NCBI GenBank assembly: GCA_025997595.1
Contig: BNUU01000008.1
Location: forward strand, 1 to 57,663
Direction of reading: 5' to 3'
Source of the DNA: Spirochaetia bacterium
Lineage (GTDB): Bacteria > Spirochaetota > Spirochaetia > Treponematales > Breznakiellaceae
DNA: 57,663 bases
Part shown: positions 23,082 to 31,088 of the stretch, piece after piece
Layout of the letters: the number at the start of each line of letters is the position of its first letter
How positions within the stretch are numbered: position 1 is the stretch's first letter
Made by a program: the position numbers and the translations under genes
Notes under the pieces: generated by a model
Databases searched by the model: none
What the model saw: the letters and a program-made list of their open reading frames with translations, nothing else
Told to the model about the DNA's origin: nothing

Positions 23082-25517
23082 TCAACTATCCCTGCCGATT
23101 TTGGTGAATCGGCTCCCCTGATGGAGGCTTAAAAAGCGCAGTTCCTTGCCGGTTTCAAACTGAACCCGCACCACCGGCCCTTCCTCGCTGTCCCGGACTT
23201 CTATCACCGCGCCGTAACCGTGGTCGTCATGGTAGAGCCGGTCTCCCCTTTGCCAGTGGCTTGGGCTGCCACCCAAGCCAGTACAGTCGGCCGGAGGCCG
23301 ACTGTCACTACGATGTTGGGGCCGGATGCCAGCCGGGATGCCATACCCACCATGGCCGCCGCCTGTCCCTGATCCGAAGCCGTAGGGCGCATCGCCGATG
23401 ATCCGCAGTACGCTTTTGTCGATCTCCCGCAGGAAAAGGCTTGGCTCCTCGGGCATGGTACGGCCGAAGATGCGGCGCATGGCGCAGGAGGTCAAATATA
23501 ACTCGTCCATGGCCCGGGTGGCGCCCACGTAAAAGAGCCGCCGTTCCTCCTCAAGCTCCTCGTCCTGTTTGTCCTCACGGGGGAAGATGCCCTGCTCGAT
23601 GCCGGTCATGATCACCCGGCGGAATTCCAGGCCCTTGGTGTTGTGGAAGGTGATCAGGGTGACGGCGTTGTCTTTGGTTTTGTCCTTGTTGGTATCGTCT
23701 TCAAGGGAGCGGTCCAATTCGATGTGTTCAAGGAATTCCAGGAGCCCGTCAATGTTGGGGGCGTAAAGGCTCGCGGCGTTGGCCAGTTCCTGGAGGTTGT
23801 TGAGCCGTTGGTTCCCGGAAATTTCATCGTTTGTCTGGTGATAATCGGCGATCCCCGAATCCTTGACCAGATGGACAACCAGCACCGAAAGCCCTTCCCC
23901 GGCGCGCAGCTCCTCCCGGTCCTTTGACTTGCGGGCCTGTTTTTTCACTTCCTTCGATTTTGCTTCATCCTGATCGGCAAGAAGGGTCCGGCCATCCTCT
24001 ATCACCTTGAGGAAAGCCTCCGTCCCGGCGCGGGCCTTTGCGGAAAGTTCCGGCAGCAGTTCCTTCGCCGCCGCCCCCAGATCACCGCCCAAAGATGCAG
24101 CGCTTCCTGTGGAAGCGTCCACGATGCGGTCCACTGTGGCGGGACCCACGCCGCGGGTGGGCTTGTTCACCACCCGGCGGAAGGCGATTTCGTCACGGGG
24201 GTTCACCAAAAAGGAGAGCAGGGCCAGGGCGTCCTTTATTTCCTCCCGTTCGTAAAATTTGAGGGAGCCCACCACCCGGTAGGGGATGCCCCGGCGGAGG
24301 AATTCGGTCTCGAAGCCCAGGGATTGGGCGTTGGTGCGGTAGAGGATGGCCCAGTCGGAGAAGGCGGCGGCCGGAGATCCGGCTTTTGGCTGCTCGGCGG
24401 CCTTATCCTTTCCGGCCGCCCCGGCGTCCGGCTTGCCGGAAACGCCGCCTTTGCCGGAACCAGCGCCGCCCTTAACCGAGTTTTCTATCAATTTGGCACA
24501 GAAGCCGGCCTCCTCGTCCTGGTTGGGGAGGAAGGCCAGCACCGGGGTTTTGCCGGGGCCCCGCTCGGAGCGGAGTTCCTTGCCCAGCCGGGATTCGTTG
24601 CGGGCCACCACCGAGGAGGCCGCCCGGAGGATGGGCTCGGTGGACCGGTAGTTCCGCTCCAGCCGAATGATGTCGGTGCCGGGGAAGCGGTGGGGGAATT
24701 CCAGGATGTTCCGCACTTCCGCGCCCCGGAAGCGGTAGATTGACTGGTCGTCGTCGCCCACTACGCAGACGTATGTGTCAGGTCCGCAAAGTTCCTTCAA
24801 CAATTCAAACTGGGCGATGTTTGCGTCCTGGTACTCGTCCACCATGATCACCCGGAAACGGTCCCGGAAGCGCCGGGCCACATCGGGCTGGCCCTGCAAA
24901 ATTTCCACCGGCTTTTTGATCAGGTCCCCGAAGTCCACATTGCCGATTTGGGCAAGCCGTTCTTCGTAGCGGGCGTAGATCTGCCGGAACTGCTTGCGGT
25001 GATCGATAAGGTCCAGTTCCGGGCTTTCAGGCCCAAGAAAAAAGTCCTTGGCCCGGGAGATGTTATGGGCGATCTGTTTCACCTCCGCCTTGGGGGTGTC
25101 TTCCAGAAGGGTGGCAAGGAGGGCGGCTACGTCGTCATCGTCGTAGATCACAAATGCGTTATTCAGGCCGATAAGGGAGCCGTTGCGGCGGAGGAACCAG
25201 GCCCCAAAGGAGTGGAAGGTCCGCAGCATGGCGTCCCCCGCCCGCTCGTCAATCAGCCGGGCCCGGTCGGCCATTTCACGGGCGGCCTTGTTGGTAAAGG
25301 TCACCGCCAGAATCGACCGGGGGTCCACTCCCCGCTCCCGGATAAGCCAGGCAATCTTCGTGGTAATCACCCGGGTCTTCCCCGACCCCGCCCCGGCCAG
25401 AATCAGCAGGGGATGCACCGCATCCCCGGATTTCCCCGTATGCAGCACCGCCTCCCGCTGTTCCGGGTTGAGCATGGCGAGGTAGGGGGGGATGGGAGGG
25501 GCGGGTGTATCAACCAT
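23082..25517 (-). CDS. pcrA: UvrD/PcrA-type DNA helicase
   Basis: 811 residues. Walker A in LILAGAGSGKTR, motif Ia AVTFTNKAAREM, motif II VDEYQDAN, motif III VVGDDDQSIYRFRGA, motif IV LERNYRST, then TFHNTKGLEF and YVGATRAM: a complete SF1A helicase. A C-terminal Tudor-like domain (GDRLYHDDHGYGAVIEV) marks the PcrA subtype. Two features look inserted: a K/G/A-rich stretch near residue 345 and, before the Tudor domain, a peptide encoded by two adjacent perfect hairpins (23258-23305). The ATG overlaps the stop of the HigA-like gene (TGATG), so the two are translationally coupled. Confidence 0.92.
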   Translation of the reverse strand: MVDTPAPPIPPYLAMLNPEQREAVLHTGKSGDAVHPLLILAGAGSGKTRVITTKIAWLIRERGVDPRSILAVTFTNKAAREMADRARLIDERAGDAMLRTFHSFGAWFLRRNGSLIGLNNAFVIYDDDDVAALLATLLEDTPKAEVKQIAHNISRAKDFFLGPESPELDLIDHRKQFRQIYARYEERLAQIGNVDFGDLIKKPVEILQGQPDVARRFRDRFRVIMVDEYQDANIAQFELLKELCGPDTYVCVVGDDDQSIYRFRGAEVRNILEFPHRFPGTDIIRLERNYRSTEPILRAASSVVARNESRLGKELRSERGPGKTPVLAFLPNQDEEAGFCAKLIENSVKGGAGSGKGGVSGKPDAGAAGKDKAAEQPKAGSPAAAFSDWAILYRTNAQSLGFETEFLRRGIPYRVVGSLKFYEREEIKDALALLSFLVNPRDEIAFRRVVNKPTRGVGPATVDRIVDASTGSAASLGGDLGAAAKELLPELSAKARAGTEAFLKVIEDGRTLLADQDEAKSKEVKKQARKSKDREELRAGEGLSVLVVHLVKDSGIADYHQTNDEISGNQRLNNLQELANAASLYAPNIDGLLEFLEHIELDRSLEDDTNKDKTKDNAVTLITFHNTKGLEFRRVIMTGIEQGIFPREDKQDEELEEERRLFYVGATRAMDELYLTSCAMRRIFGRTMPEEPSLFLREIDKSVLRIIGDAPYGFGSGTGGGHGGYGIPAGIRPQHRSDSRPPADCTGLGGSPSHWQRGDRLYHDDHGYGAVIEVRDSEEGPVVRVQFETGKELRFLSLHQGSRFTKIGRDS
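23258..23305 (-). repeat. double perfect hairpin inside the helicase gene
   Basis: Two adjacent inverted repeats: GGCTTGGG/CCCAAGCC (8 bp, 6-base loop) and ACAGTCGGCC/GGCCGACTGT (10 bp, 3-base loop). They encode a low-complexity peptide between the helicase core and the Tudor-like domain, as an in-frame palindromic insertion would. Confidence 0.7.
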
Positions 25518-25813
25518 CAACCGGCCTTGGCGGGAGCAATTTTAGCCAGTTCGGTAACAAGGGCGATTTTTTCGTTTCGGACATCAATTTCGGCTTGAAG
25601 ATCGATGAAAAACCTGTCCGACAGGCTGAAATACCGGGAAAGCTTTAGCCCTGTTTCAACGGTTATTCTTCTTTTCCCATGGAGAATATCTAAAATGCGG
25701 GAACTGGGCACATTAATATGTTTCGCCAAACCATAGGCGCTTATACCCATGGGAGCCAAGAATTCATCTTTTAGTATTTCCCCAATCGCAGGGGTTTCAA
25801 TTCGCTTTTCCAT
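25517..25813 (-). CDS. HigA-family antitoxin-like HTH protein
   Basis: 98 residues from ATG 25813 (GAAGGAG upstream). IGEILKDEFLAPMGISAYGL and INVPSSRILDILHGKRRIT are the standard HigA/VapI helix-turn-helix signature. No HigB toxin lies next to it: upstream is only a remnant of a nucleotidyltransferase, and downstream it overlaps the helicase. It is either an orphan antitoxin or a recruited regulator of uvrD expression. Confidence 0.8.
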   Translation of the reverse strand: MEKRIETPAIGEILKDEFLAPMGISAYGLAKHINVPSSRILDILHGKRRITVETGLKLSRYFSLSDRFFIDLQAEIDVRNEKIALVTELAKIAPAKAG

Positions 25814-25840
25814 TGCCCGCACTCCTTCAATGATAATCTT

Positions 25841-25918
25841 CTATTCCTGTATACCCAAGTACTTTTCAAACAAGGCGGTGAGGATTGCAAGGGTACGATC
25901 TGACAGGCCGTATTGCAT
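25841..25918 (-). pseudogene. remnant of an MNT-type nucleotidyltransferase
   Basis: A 25-codon frame, MQYGLSDRTLAILTALFEKY ending LGIQE and a stop, matches the N-terminus of short MNT antitoxins; in these the next residues would be the GS-containing nucleotide-binding strand, which is missing. It sits directly upstream of the orphan HigA-like gene and looks like the leftover of a decayed TA module. Confidence 0.5.
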
Positions 25919-25955
25919 CTTATGAATCCTGCAGGGCAGCCATTGCCGCCCCCTC

Positions 25956-26831
25956 CTACCCCAGCTCCGCCGCCCGCCGCCAGGCGGCTTCCACTGCGGC
26001 CATCACGGTGCCCCGGAAGGCGCCCTTTTCCAGTGCCGCAACCCCGGCAATGGTGGTGCCCGCGGGGGAGGTGACCATGTCCTTGAGTTCCCCCGGATGT
26101 TTTCCCGTTTCCTTGACCATAGCCGCCGAACCCAGGACGGTCTGGGCCGCATAACGCAGCGCCTTGTCACGGGGCAGCCCCGCACGGACCCCGCCGTCCG
26201 CCAGGGCCTCGATAAAGAGGTACACAAAGGCCGGCCCGGAACCGGAAAGACCCGTGACCGCATCCAGATACTTTTCTTCAAGACGGTCAACTTCCCCGGC
26301 TGCTTTAAGAATTTTTTCCAGCTCCGCGATTTTGTTCGCCGGAACTTCCGCAGAGGCCGCCAGGGCGATCATCCCCTGGCCGATAAGCGCCGGGGTGTTG
26401 GGCATGATGCGAATCACCGGCGTGTGCGCCCCCGCCATGGCCTGGACTTTTGCGATGGACCAGCCCGCCGCCATGGAAACCAGCACCGGTCCTTTGCCGC
26501 CCGCCGCCTGTTTCACCGAAGCGGCTTTAGTCGAAGCGGCCTTGGCCGCACTTCCCGCAGTAATCCTGCGCTGTATCGCCGGGGCAATTTCTTCCAGCAC
26601 CGATCCCAGTACCTGGGGCTTCACCGCAAGGAAAATATAGTCCGCCTTTTGTACCGCCTCGGTATTTGACGCATACACCAGGGCCTTCAAACTTTTTGCA
26701 ACGGCCTTGGCCTTCGCCTTATCCGCATCGCTAAAGCCGATGTTCCCGCCCCCGATGCTCGCGGCGGCGCCCCTCATCAAGGCCCCGCCCATGTTCCCGC
26801 TGCCGATACAGGCAATAGTAATACTACTCAT
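25956..26831 (-). CDS. proC: pyrroline-5-carboxylate reductase
   Basis: 291 residues from ATG 26831 (AAGGAAATC upstream). The dinucleotide site ITIACIGSGNMGGALMRG is N-terminal, followed by VIRIMPNTPALIGQG; the C-terminal domain has TGLSGSGPAFVYLFIEALAD. It catalyses the last step of proline synthesis. A short A/K/S-rich insert lies near residue 105. It follows proB after 10 bases in the order proA-proB-proC. Confidence 0.95.
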   Translation of the reverse strand: MSSITIACIGSGNMGGALMRGAAASIGGGNIGFSDADKAKAKAVAKSLKALVYASNTEAVQKADYIFLAVKPQVLGSVLEEIAPAIQRRITAGSAAKAASTKAASVKQAAGGKGPVLVSMAAGWSIAKVQAMAGAHTPVIRIMPNTPALIGQGMIALAASAEVPANKIAELEKILKAAGEVDRLEEKYLDAVTGLSGSGPAFVYLFIEALADGGVRAGLPRDKALRYAAQTVLGSAAMVKETGKHPGELKDMVTSPAGTTIAGVAALEKGAFRGTVMAAVEAAWRRAAELG

Positions 26832-26841
26832 GTTGATTTCC

Positions 26842-27639
26842 TTACTCGTTATTGGTGAGAAACGCGGTGCCCTGCTGGGTTCCTGCCGCAAGGGCTTCCA
26901 GTACCCGGGGCTTTCCCCCGTGGGCGATTATCGTGGGGATGCCGTAGCTTTTAATCCGCTGTGCGGCGTCTAATTTGGTAACGATGCCGCCGGTACCAAA
27001 ACTGTTTGCCGCGCCGATGCTGATGTTTTTCCGTATTTCATCAATGTCCCGTACTTCCCGCAGTAATTCTGCGTCGGCATGTTCCTTGGGGTTTTTGTTG
27101 TAGAGCCCGTCGATATCGCTGAACAGGATCAGTAAGTCTGCGCTCCAGAGAATTGCCGACTGGGCCGCCAGGGTGTCGTTGTCGCCGATTTTGATCTCCT
27201 CCACCGAAACCGTGTCGTTCTCGTTGATGATGGGGATGATCCCCTCGTCCACCAGGGTGAAGAGGGTGTTCCGCATGTTGAGGGTGCGGATGGGATCGCC
27301 AAAGTCATCCTGGGTCAACAGTATTTGTGCGATGTGGAGATCATTTTTGCCGAAGGCCCGGGTCCAGGCGCCCATCAGTTCCACCTGACCCACGGCGCAG
27401 AGGGCCTGCCGGTAATGGATGTCCCGCTTACGGGCCCACTTCCCCATGGTGGACAGCCCCGCCACCTGTGCCCCGGAGGACACGATAACGATCTGCTTGC
27501 CGCCTTTGATAAGCGCCGCCGCCTGTGCGGCGAATTCCTCAAGGAAGGCGGTGTTGATTTTCCCGTCCCTGTCCGCCAGCGTATTGGAGCCGATTTTTAT
27601 GACGATTTTTCGCGCTTCCGCGATTAACTTGGGTATCAT
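26842..27639 (-). CDS. proB: glutamate 5-kinase without PUA domain
   Basis: 265 residues of amino-acid kinase fold: VIKIGSNTLADRDG, VSSGAQVAG, INENDTVSVEEIKIGDNDTL and FSDIDGLYNKNP. E. coli ProB carries an extra C-terminal PUA domain (about 100 residues) that is absent here, as in several other bacteria. It begins immediately after proA. Confidence 0.93.
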   Translation of the reverse strand: MIPKLIAEARKIVIKIGSNTLADRDGKINTAFLEEFAAQAAALIKGGKQIVIVSSGAQVAGLSTMGKWARKRDIHYRQALCAVGQVELMGAWTRAFGKNDLHIAQILLTQDDFGDPIRTLNMRNTLFTLVDEGIIPIINENDTVSVEEIKIGDNDTLAAQSAILWSADLLILFSDIDGLYNKNPKEHADAELLREVRDIDEIRKNISIGAANSFGTGGIVTKLDAAQRIKSYGIPTIIAHGGKPRVLEALAAGTQQGTAFLTNNE

Positions 27640-27640
27640 T

Positions 27641-28933
27641 TTACTCTCTTGTTTGTCCCGTGCCGCTAATAAGATACTTTATCGTGGTGAGGGCTTCAAG
27701 GCCCATGGGGCCCCGGGCGTGGAACTTCTGGGTACTGATCCCCAGCTCCGCGCCGAAGCCGAATTCCCCGCCATCGGTAAAGCGCGTCGAGGCGTTGGTG
27801 TACACGCAGGCCGCGTCCACCCTGCGGCGGAATTCGGCCTGGGCCGCAGGATCATTGGTGAGTATTGCCTCGGAGTGACGGGTGCCGTATTTGTTGATGT
27901 GATCGATGGCTTCGCCGATGGAGTCCACGGTTTTAACCGCCAGAATGTAGTCCAGGAATTCGGTCTCCCAATCCTCTTCGACCGCGTCTTTGAGGATGAG
28001 GCCGAAGGGGAGGCTGCCGGTATTACCGCCGTTAAGGCCGCCCCCGGTGATGGCCGCCTTTGCCGGGCCGTCGCAGCGAAGTTCCGCCTTGCCCGCAAGG
28101 GCCGCCGCCAAAGGCGGCATCAGGGCGGCGAGGGCGTCCCGGCGGACCAGCACCGTCTCCACCGCGTTGCAGGCGCCGGGCTTCTGGACCTTGGCATTGA
28201 CGATAATTTCAACCGCATTGGGAATGTCCGCGCTGCTCTCCACATAGATGTGGCAGTTCCCTTCCCCGGTTTCGATCACCGGCACCCGTGCGTTTTCCAC
28301 CACCCGGCGTATCAGCTCCCTGCCACCCCGGGGAAGGACCACATCGATAAAGCCCCGTGCGGAAAGAATTTCGTCCACCTCGTCCCGGCTCCCCGAGTCC
28401 GCCAGCGCCACCGCATCGGGTATCCCACCGCCGTTCGCAAGCCCGGCCTTGATGGCCTTCACAATCGCCCGGTTGGATGCCAGCGCCGCCGAGGAACCCC
28501 GCAGCAGAATGGCGCAGCCCGCCTTGTAGGCCAGGCTGAAAGCGTCGGCGGTAACATTGGGCCGGCTTTCGTAGATGATCACCGCCACCCCCAGGGGCAC
28601 CGTGGTCTGTTCGATGAAGAGGCCGTTGGGTAATGTCCAGCCCGCCTTCACCTTGCCGATGGGGTCCTCCTGCCGGATCACCGTTTCGATCCCTTCGATG
28701 ATGCCGTCGATCCCTTTGTCATTGAGGAGGAGCCGGTCCAGCAGCGCATCCTTCATGCCGCCGGCGCGGGCCTTGTCTACATCGGCACTGTTCGCCGCGA
28801 GAATTTCCGCACGGCCTGCGTCAATGGCAGCCACCGCGCTGCGGAGGGCATCATCCTTTTGCTGACGGTTCTGCAGGGCGAGGGCGGCCTGCGCTGTTTT
28901 AAGGGAAGTGAAAATTGGTTCAAGGGAACTCAT
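27641..28933 (-). CDS. proA: gamma-glutamyl phosphate reductase
   Basis: 430 residues from ATG 28933 (AAGAGG upstream; GTG 28942 is the alternative). The catalytic Cys lies in KPGACNAVETVLV and the NADP-binding segment in LFIEQTTVPLGVAVIIYESR. It is the first gene of the proABC operon. The upstream neighbour on the same strand is a YoeB/DinJ module ending 13 bases away. Confidence 0.95.
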   Translation of the reverse strand: MSSLEPIFTSLKTAQAALALQNRQQKDDALRSAVAAIDAGRAEILAANSADVDKARAGGMKDALLDRLLLNDKGIDGIIEGIETVIRQEDPIGKVKAGWTLPNGLFIEQTTVPLGVAVIIYESRPNVTADAFSLAYKAGCAILLRGSSAALASNRAIVKAIKAGLANGGGIPDAVALADSGSRDEVDEILSARGFIDVVLPRGGRELIRRVVENARVPVIETGEGNCHIYVESSADIPNAVEIIVNAKVQKPGACNAVETVLVRRDALAALMPPLAAALAGKAELRCDGPAKAAITGGGLNGGNTGSLPFGLILKDAVEEDWETEFLDYILAVKTVDSIGEAIDHINKYGTRHSEAILTNDPAAQAEFRRRVDAACVYTNASTRFTDGGEFGFGAELGISTQKFHARGPMGLEALTTIKYLISGTGQTRE

Positions 28934-28945
28934 GGGATGCACCTC

Positions 28946-29206
28946 TTAATCATTGTAATGGGAACCGCACTGGATAATATCAATTATTTCATTTTGAATT
29001 CGATATATAAGCCGGTTCTTTTCGTCTATCCTTCGGCTCCAATACCCCTGATGTTTATGTTTTAATGGTTCCGGTTTTCCGATACCCCTATTTCCATTAC
29101 GTTCAATATCTTTGATAAGATCATTGATACGCTTCAGTGTTTTCCGATCCTGGACTTGCCAATAAAGGTAAGTATCCCAGGCATCGTCGGACCAGATTTT
29201 ACGCAT
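28946..29206 (-). CDS. YoeB/Txe-family mRNA-interferase toxin
   Basis: 86 residues from the ATG with GAGG upstream, overlapping the antitoxin stop. The N-terminus RKIWSDDAWDTYLYWQVQDR and the C-terminus NRLIYRIQNEIIDIIQCGSHY match YoeB, including the terminal H-Y pair used in ribosome-dependent mRNA cleavage. Pairs with the DinJ/RelB-like gene upstream. Confidence 0.88.
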   Translation of the reverse strand: MRKIWSDDAWDTYLYWQVQDRKTLKRINDLIKDIERNGNRGIGKPEPLKHKHQGYWSRRIDEKNRLIYRIQNEIIDIIQCGSHYND

Positions 29207-29468
29207 CGCCATCCTCAATCAGCTCATGCTCTGTGCCCTTGCCTGCTTCAATTTGTTCCATGGCCTTAAGCAGCCGCGCCTGGTTTTTTGCGCTGTAAAA
29301 GGGATCATCGTCACCGGTGACCTTGAAGGGGATGCATTTTTCCCGGAGGACCGCCCGTGCGAACATATTGACCGCCACGGTGGCGTTCATCCCTGCGTCG
29401 GCGCAGAAAATGTCAAAACGCCGTTTAATGTCATCATCCATACGGATACTGAGTGTTGTCTGTCCCAT
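29199..29468 (-). CDS. RelB/DinJ-family antitoxin
   Basis: 89 residues. MGQTTLSIRMDDDIKRRFDI gives the ribbon strand and first helix of the DinJ ribbon-helix-helix fold, followed by FARAVLREKCIPF. It is the first gene of the operon and probably autorepresses at the overlapping operator at 29483-29512. Confidence 0.88.
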   Translation of the reverse strand: MGQTTLSIRMDDDIKRRFDIFCADAGMNATVAVNMFARAVLREKCIPFKVTGDDDPFYSAKNQARLLKAMEQIEAGKGTEHELIEDGDA

Positions 29469-29482
29469 AATGGTCCTCCGTA

Positions 29483-29526
29483 ATATTATATACCTGTATT
29501 GTAATATAATATCTATCTGAGGTCAA
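29483..29526 (-). promoter_or_regulatory. promoter and operator of the DinJ/YoeB module
   Basis: On the minus strand TTGACC (29526-29521), 17-base spacer, TACAAT (29503-29498). A perfect 9-bp inverted repeat ATATTATAT/ATATAATAT (29483-29491 and 29504-29512) brackets the -10 box, the expected position for a ribbon-helix-helix repressor. Confidence 0.65.
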
Positions 29527-29530
29527 GAAA

Positions 29531-30028
29531 TCATTTAAGCGCCAGCGCCGCCAGCTCCTGCCCCGTCACCCGGTAGGTGGTCCATTCCGACATGGGCCGG
29601 GCGCCCTGACTTTTGTAGAAGGCGATGGAAGGCTCGTTCCAGTCGAGGCAGGACCACTCAAGGCGGCCGCAGTTCCGCTCCCTTGCAAGGCGGGCGACAA
29701 AGGCGAGGAGGAGCTTCCCCAGCCCCTTGCCGCGAAAATCGGGCTTTACAAAAAGGTCTTCGATGTAGAGGCCGGGGCGTCCCAGAAAGGTGGAGAAGTT
29801 ATAAAAAAACAGGGCGAACCCCGCAGGCTTTCCGTCGTATTCGCAGATGACAACCTCGGCCTTCTTTTCTTCAAAGACATTTTTTCGAAAATCCTCCGCC
29901 GTTGCCTGCGCCTGATCCAGCAGACGTTCATACTCCGCAAGCTCCCGTACAAATTCCACTATCAGGGGCGCGTCCTCCGCCGCGGCAAAACGCAGGTGGG
30001 TGTGTTCATCAATCTGAAAATGCGGCAT
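29531..30028 (-). CDS. GNAT acetyltransferase, diamine/SSAT-like
   Basis: 165 residues. YIEDLFVKPDFRGKGLGKLL is the acetyl-CoA pyrophosphate loop, and LEWSCLDWNEPSIAFYKSQG with the late PMSEWTTYRVTG matches the spermidine/spermine (or thialysine) N-acetyltransferase subgroup closely. The exact amine is not readable. CAGGAG precedes the ATG. Confidence 0.82.
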   Translation of the reverse strand: MPHFQIDEHTHLRFAAAEDAPLIVEFVRELAEYERLLDQAQATAEDFRKNVFEEKKAEVVICEYDGKPAGFALFFYNFSTFLGRPGLYIEDLFVKPDFRGKGLGKLLLAFVARLARERNCGRLEWSCLDWNEPSIAFYKSQGARPMSEWTTYRVTGQELAALALK

Positions 30029-30063
30029 GATTGCTCCTGACCATAGGGTATTAAAATAAGACC

Positions 30064-30189
30064 TTAGGGTTCAAGGGTCTTCTTCAAACTTTCCGAAACG
30101 GCGCCGGCAATATCCGCATACTTTGCGGTTTCATCCACAAAAAAGCGGTAGGGCTCCACCCCCAGGGCCAGGGCAATCTTTTCAATCAT
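30064..30189 (-). pseudogene. C-terminal remnant of an XRE-family regulator
   Basis: An open frame encoding MIEKIALALGVEPYRFFVDE and a ~20-residue tail. This is the end of a Cro/C1-type helix-turn-helix protein, comparable to the intact one at 43893-44240 (ILASALNVKPHQFFIDE). The DNA-binding helices are missing upstream. Confidence 0.55.
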
Positions 30190-30204
30190 CTCTACAAATT
30201 TTAT

Positions 30205-30300
30205 GCTAATAGCCAATAAATATGCTTGACAATCGGCCTATGAATAATTAAAATTGCCTATTCAATGAGCCATTGGCCATAATTTTTGAGCCATAGGCTA
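30205..30300 (+). promoter_or_regulatory. strong promoter with repeated GCC-AT-GGC operator-like motifs
   Basis: TTGACA (30226-30231), 17-base spacer, TAAAAT (30249-30254). Around it lie related half-palindromic motifs: GGCCTATG, GAGCCATTGGCC, GAGCCATAGGCT and two AATAGCC-like boxes. They may be binding sites of the decayed XRE regulator next door. The promoter drives the lipoprotein gene at 30371. Confidence 0.5.
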
Positions 30301-30370
30301 ATTATTTTAAAATTTCACCTGTTAAAAGCATAATCGCGGTGGTTTGCTTTGTCAAAAAGGGGGTGAGCGG

Positions 30371-30958
30371 ATGAGAAGAGCGGTGCTGTTTGCGGTTATT
30401 ATACTGGCCGGAATGTTTGGGTTGGCAGGGTGCGCTTCGATCTCACGTGATGTACATTACGCAGAGTTGGCAAAAGAGCATGATTTTGAATATTTTTTTT
30501 CGGATTCTGATTTTCGGTTTGATTTTTCTACTTTAGATGAAACCTATGACTATGTTAAGACCGCTTCCGCAAAAATTTCACAAGCCCTGTCAAATAAAAA
30601 CCGGAATAAAGGTTTGGGGGCAAGGCTTTATGGACCCATGATAAAAACGGAGAGGCCCGTTTCATTAATAGGTTGGATTAGGGCCCAGGATAGCAGCAAG
30701 GCTATTGATCTGTCAAATGGGAATATAGAAAATCTGTTACGAAAATCAGATGCCGTATATCTCTTTTTTATAGTATTCCATGAGGACAGAATAGTATCAT
30801 TATCAAATTATTATCTTGATCCAAAGTACGGCGGATTTAGTGATGGAAATGCACAGGTGAAAAGTTTCAAAATATCAGACAATACTTATGAAGCAGATTA
30901 CCCAATGGGTTGGGGTATAGAAAAAGTATTTAGTTATTTAAAAGGTGAAATAGATTGA
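30371..30958 (+). CDS. lipoprotein of unknown function
   Basis: 195 residues from ATG 30371, with GGGGGTGAG upstream. MRRAVLFAVIILAGMFGLAG precedes the lipobox Cys (LAGC). The mature protein is polar and mixed alpha/beta with no recognised domain. The gene is much more AT-rich than flanking core genes. A strong promoter lies 120 bases upstream. Confidence 0.7.
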   Translation: MRRAVLFAVIILAGMFGLAGCASISRDVHYAELAKEHDFEYFFSDSDFRFDFSTLDETYDYVKTASAKISQALSNKNRNKGLGARLYGPMIKTERPVSLIGWIRAQDSSKAIDLSNGNIENLLRKSDAVYLFFIVFHEDRIVSLSNYYLDPKYGGFSDGNAQVKSFKISDNTYEADYPMGWGIEKVFSYLKGEID

Positions 30959-30971
30959 AAGGGGGATTTTT

Positions 30972-31079
30972 ATGAAATTTTCGTTTGAATTGAGTAAAGA
31001 TTTACCGACAGTTTTACAAAAAACAGATCGTGACCTCCGTAATAATGGTGTGAAATTTAAAAGCAATTGTTTATTTTAG
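30972..31079 (+). CDS. small ORF, possibly a truncated gene
   Basis: 35 codons (MKFSFELSKDLPTVLQKTDR and 15 more) with GGGGG 6 bases upstream of the ATG and only 13 bases after the lipoprotein stop. The amphipathic start looks like the N-terminus of a longer small protein. Nothing further recognised; 9 bases separate it from the next lipoprotein start. Confidence 0.35.
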   Translation: MKFSFELSKDLPTVLQKTDRDLRNNGVKFKSNCLF

Positions 31080-31088
31080 GGAGAGAAA

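Noticed and set aside
22134..23132. Long + strand frame across the PLP-like gene
   Set aside because: It has low-complexity Gly-rich content and no ribosome-binding site, and overlaps well-supported minus-strand genes.
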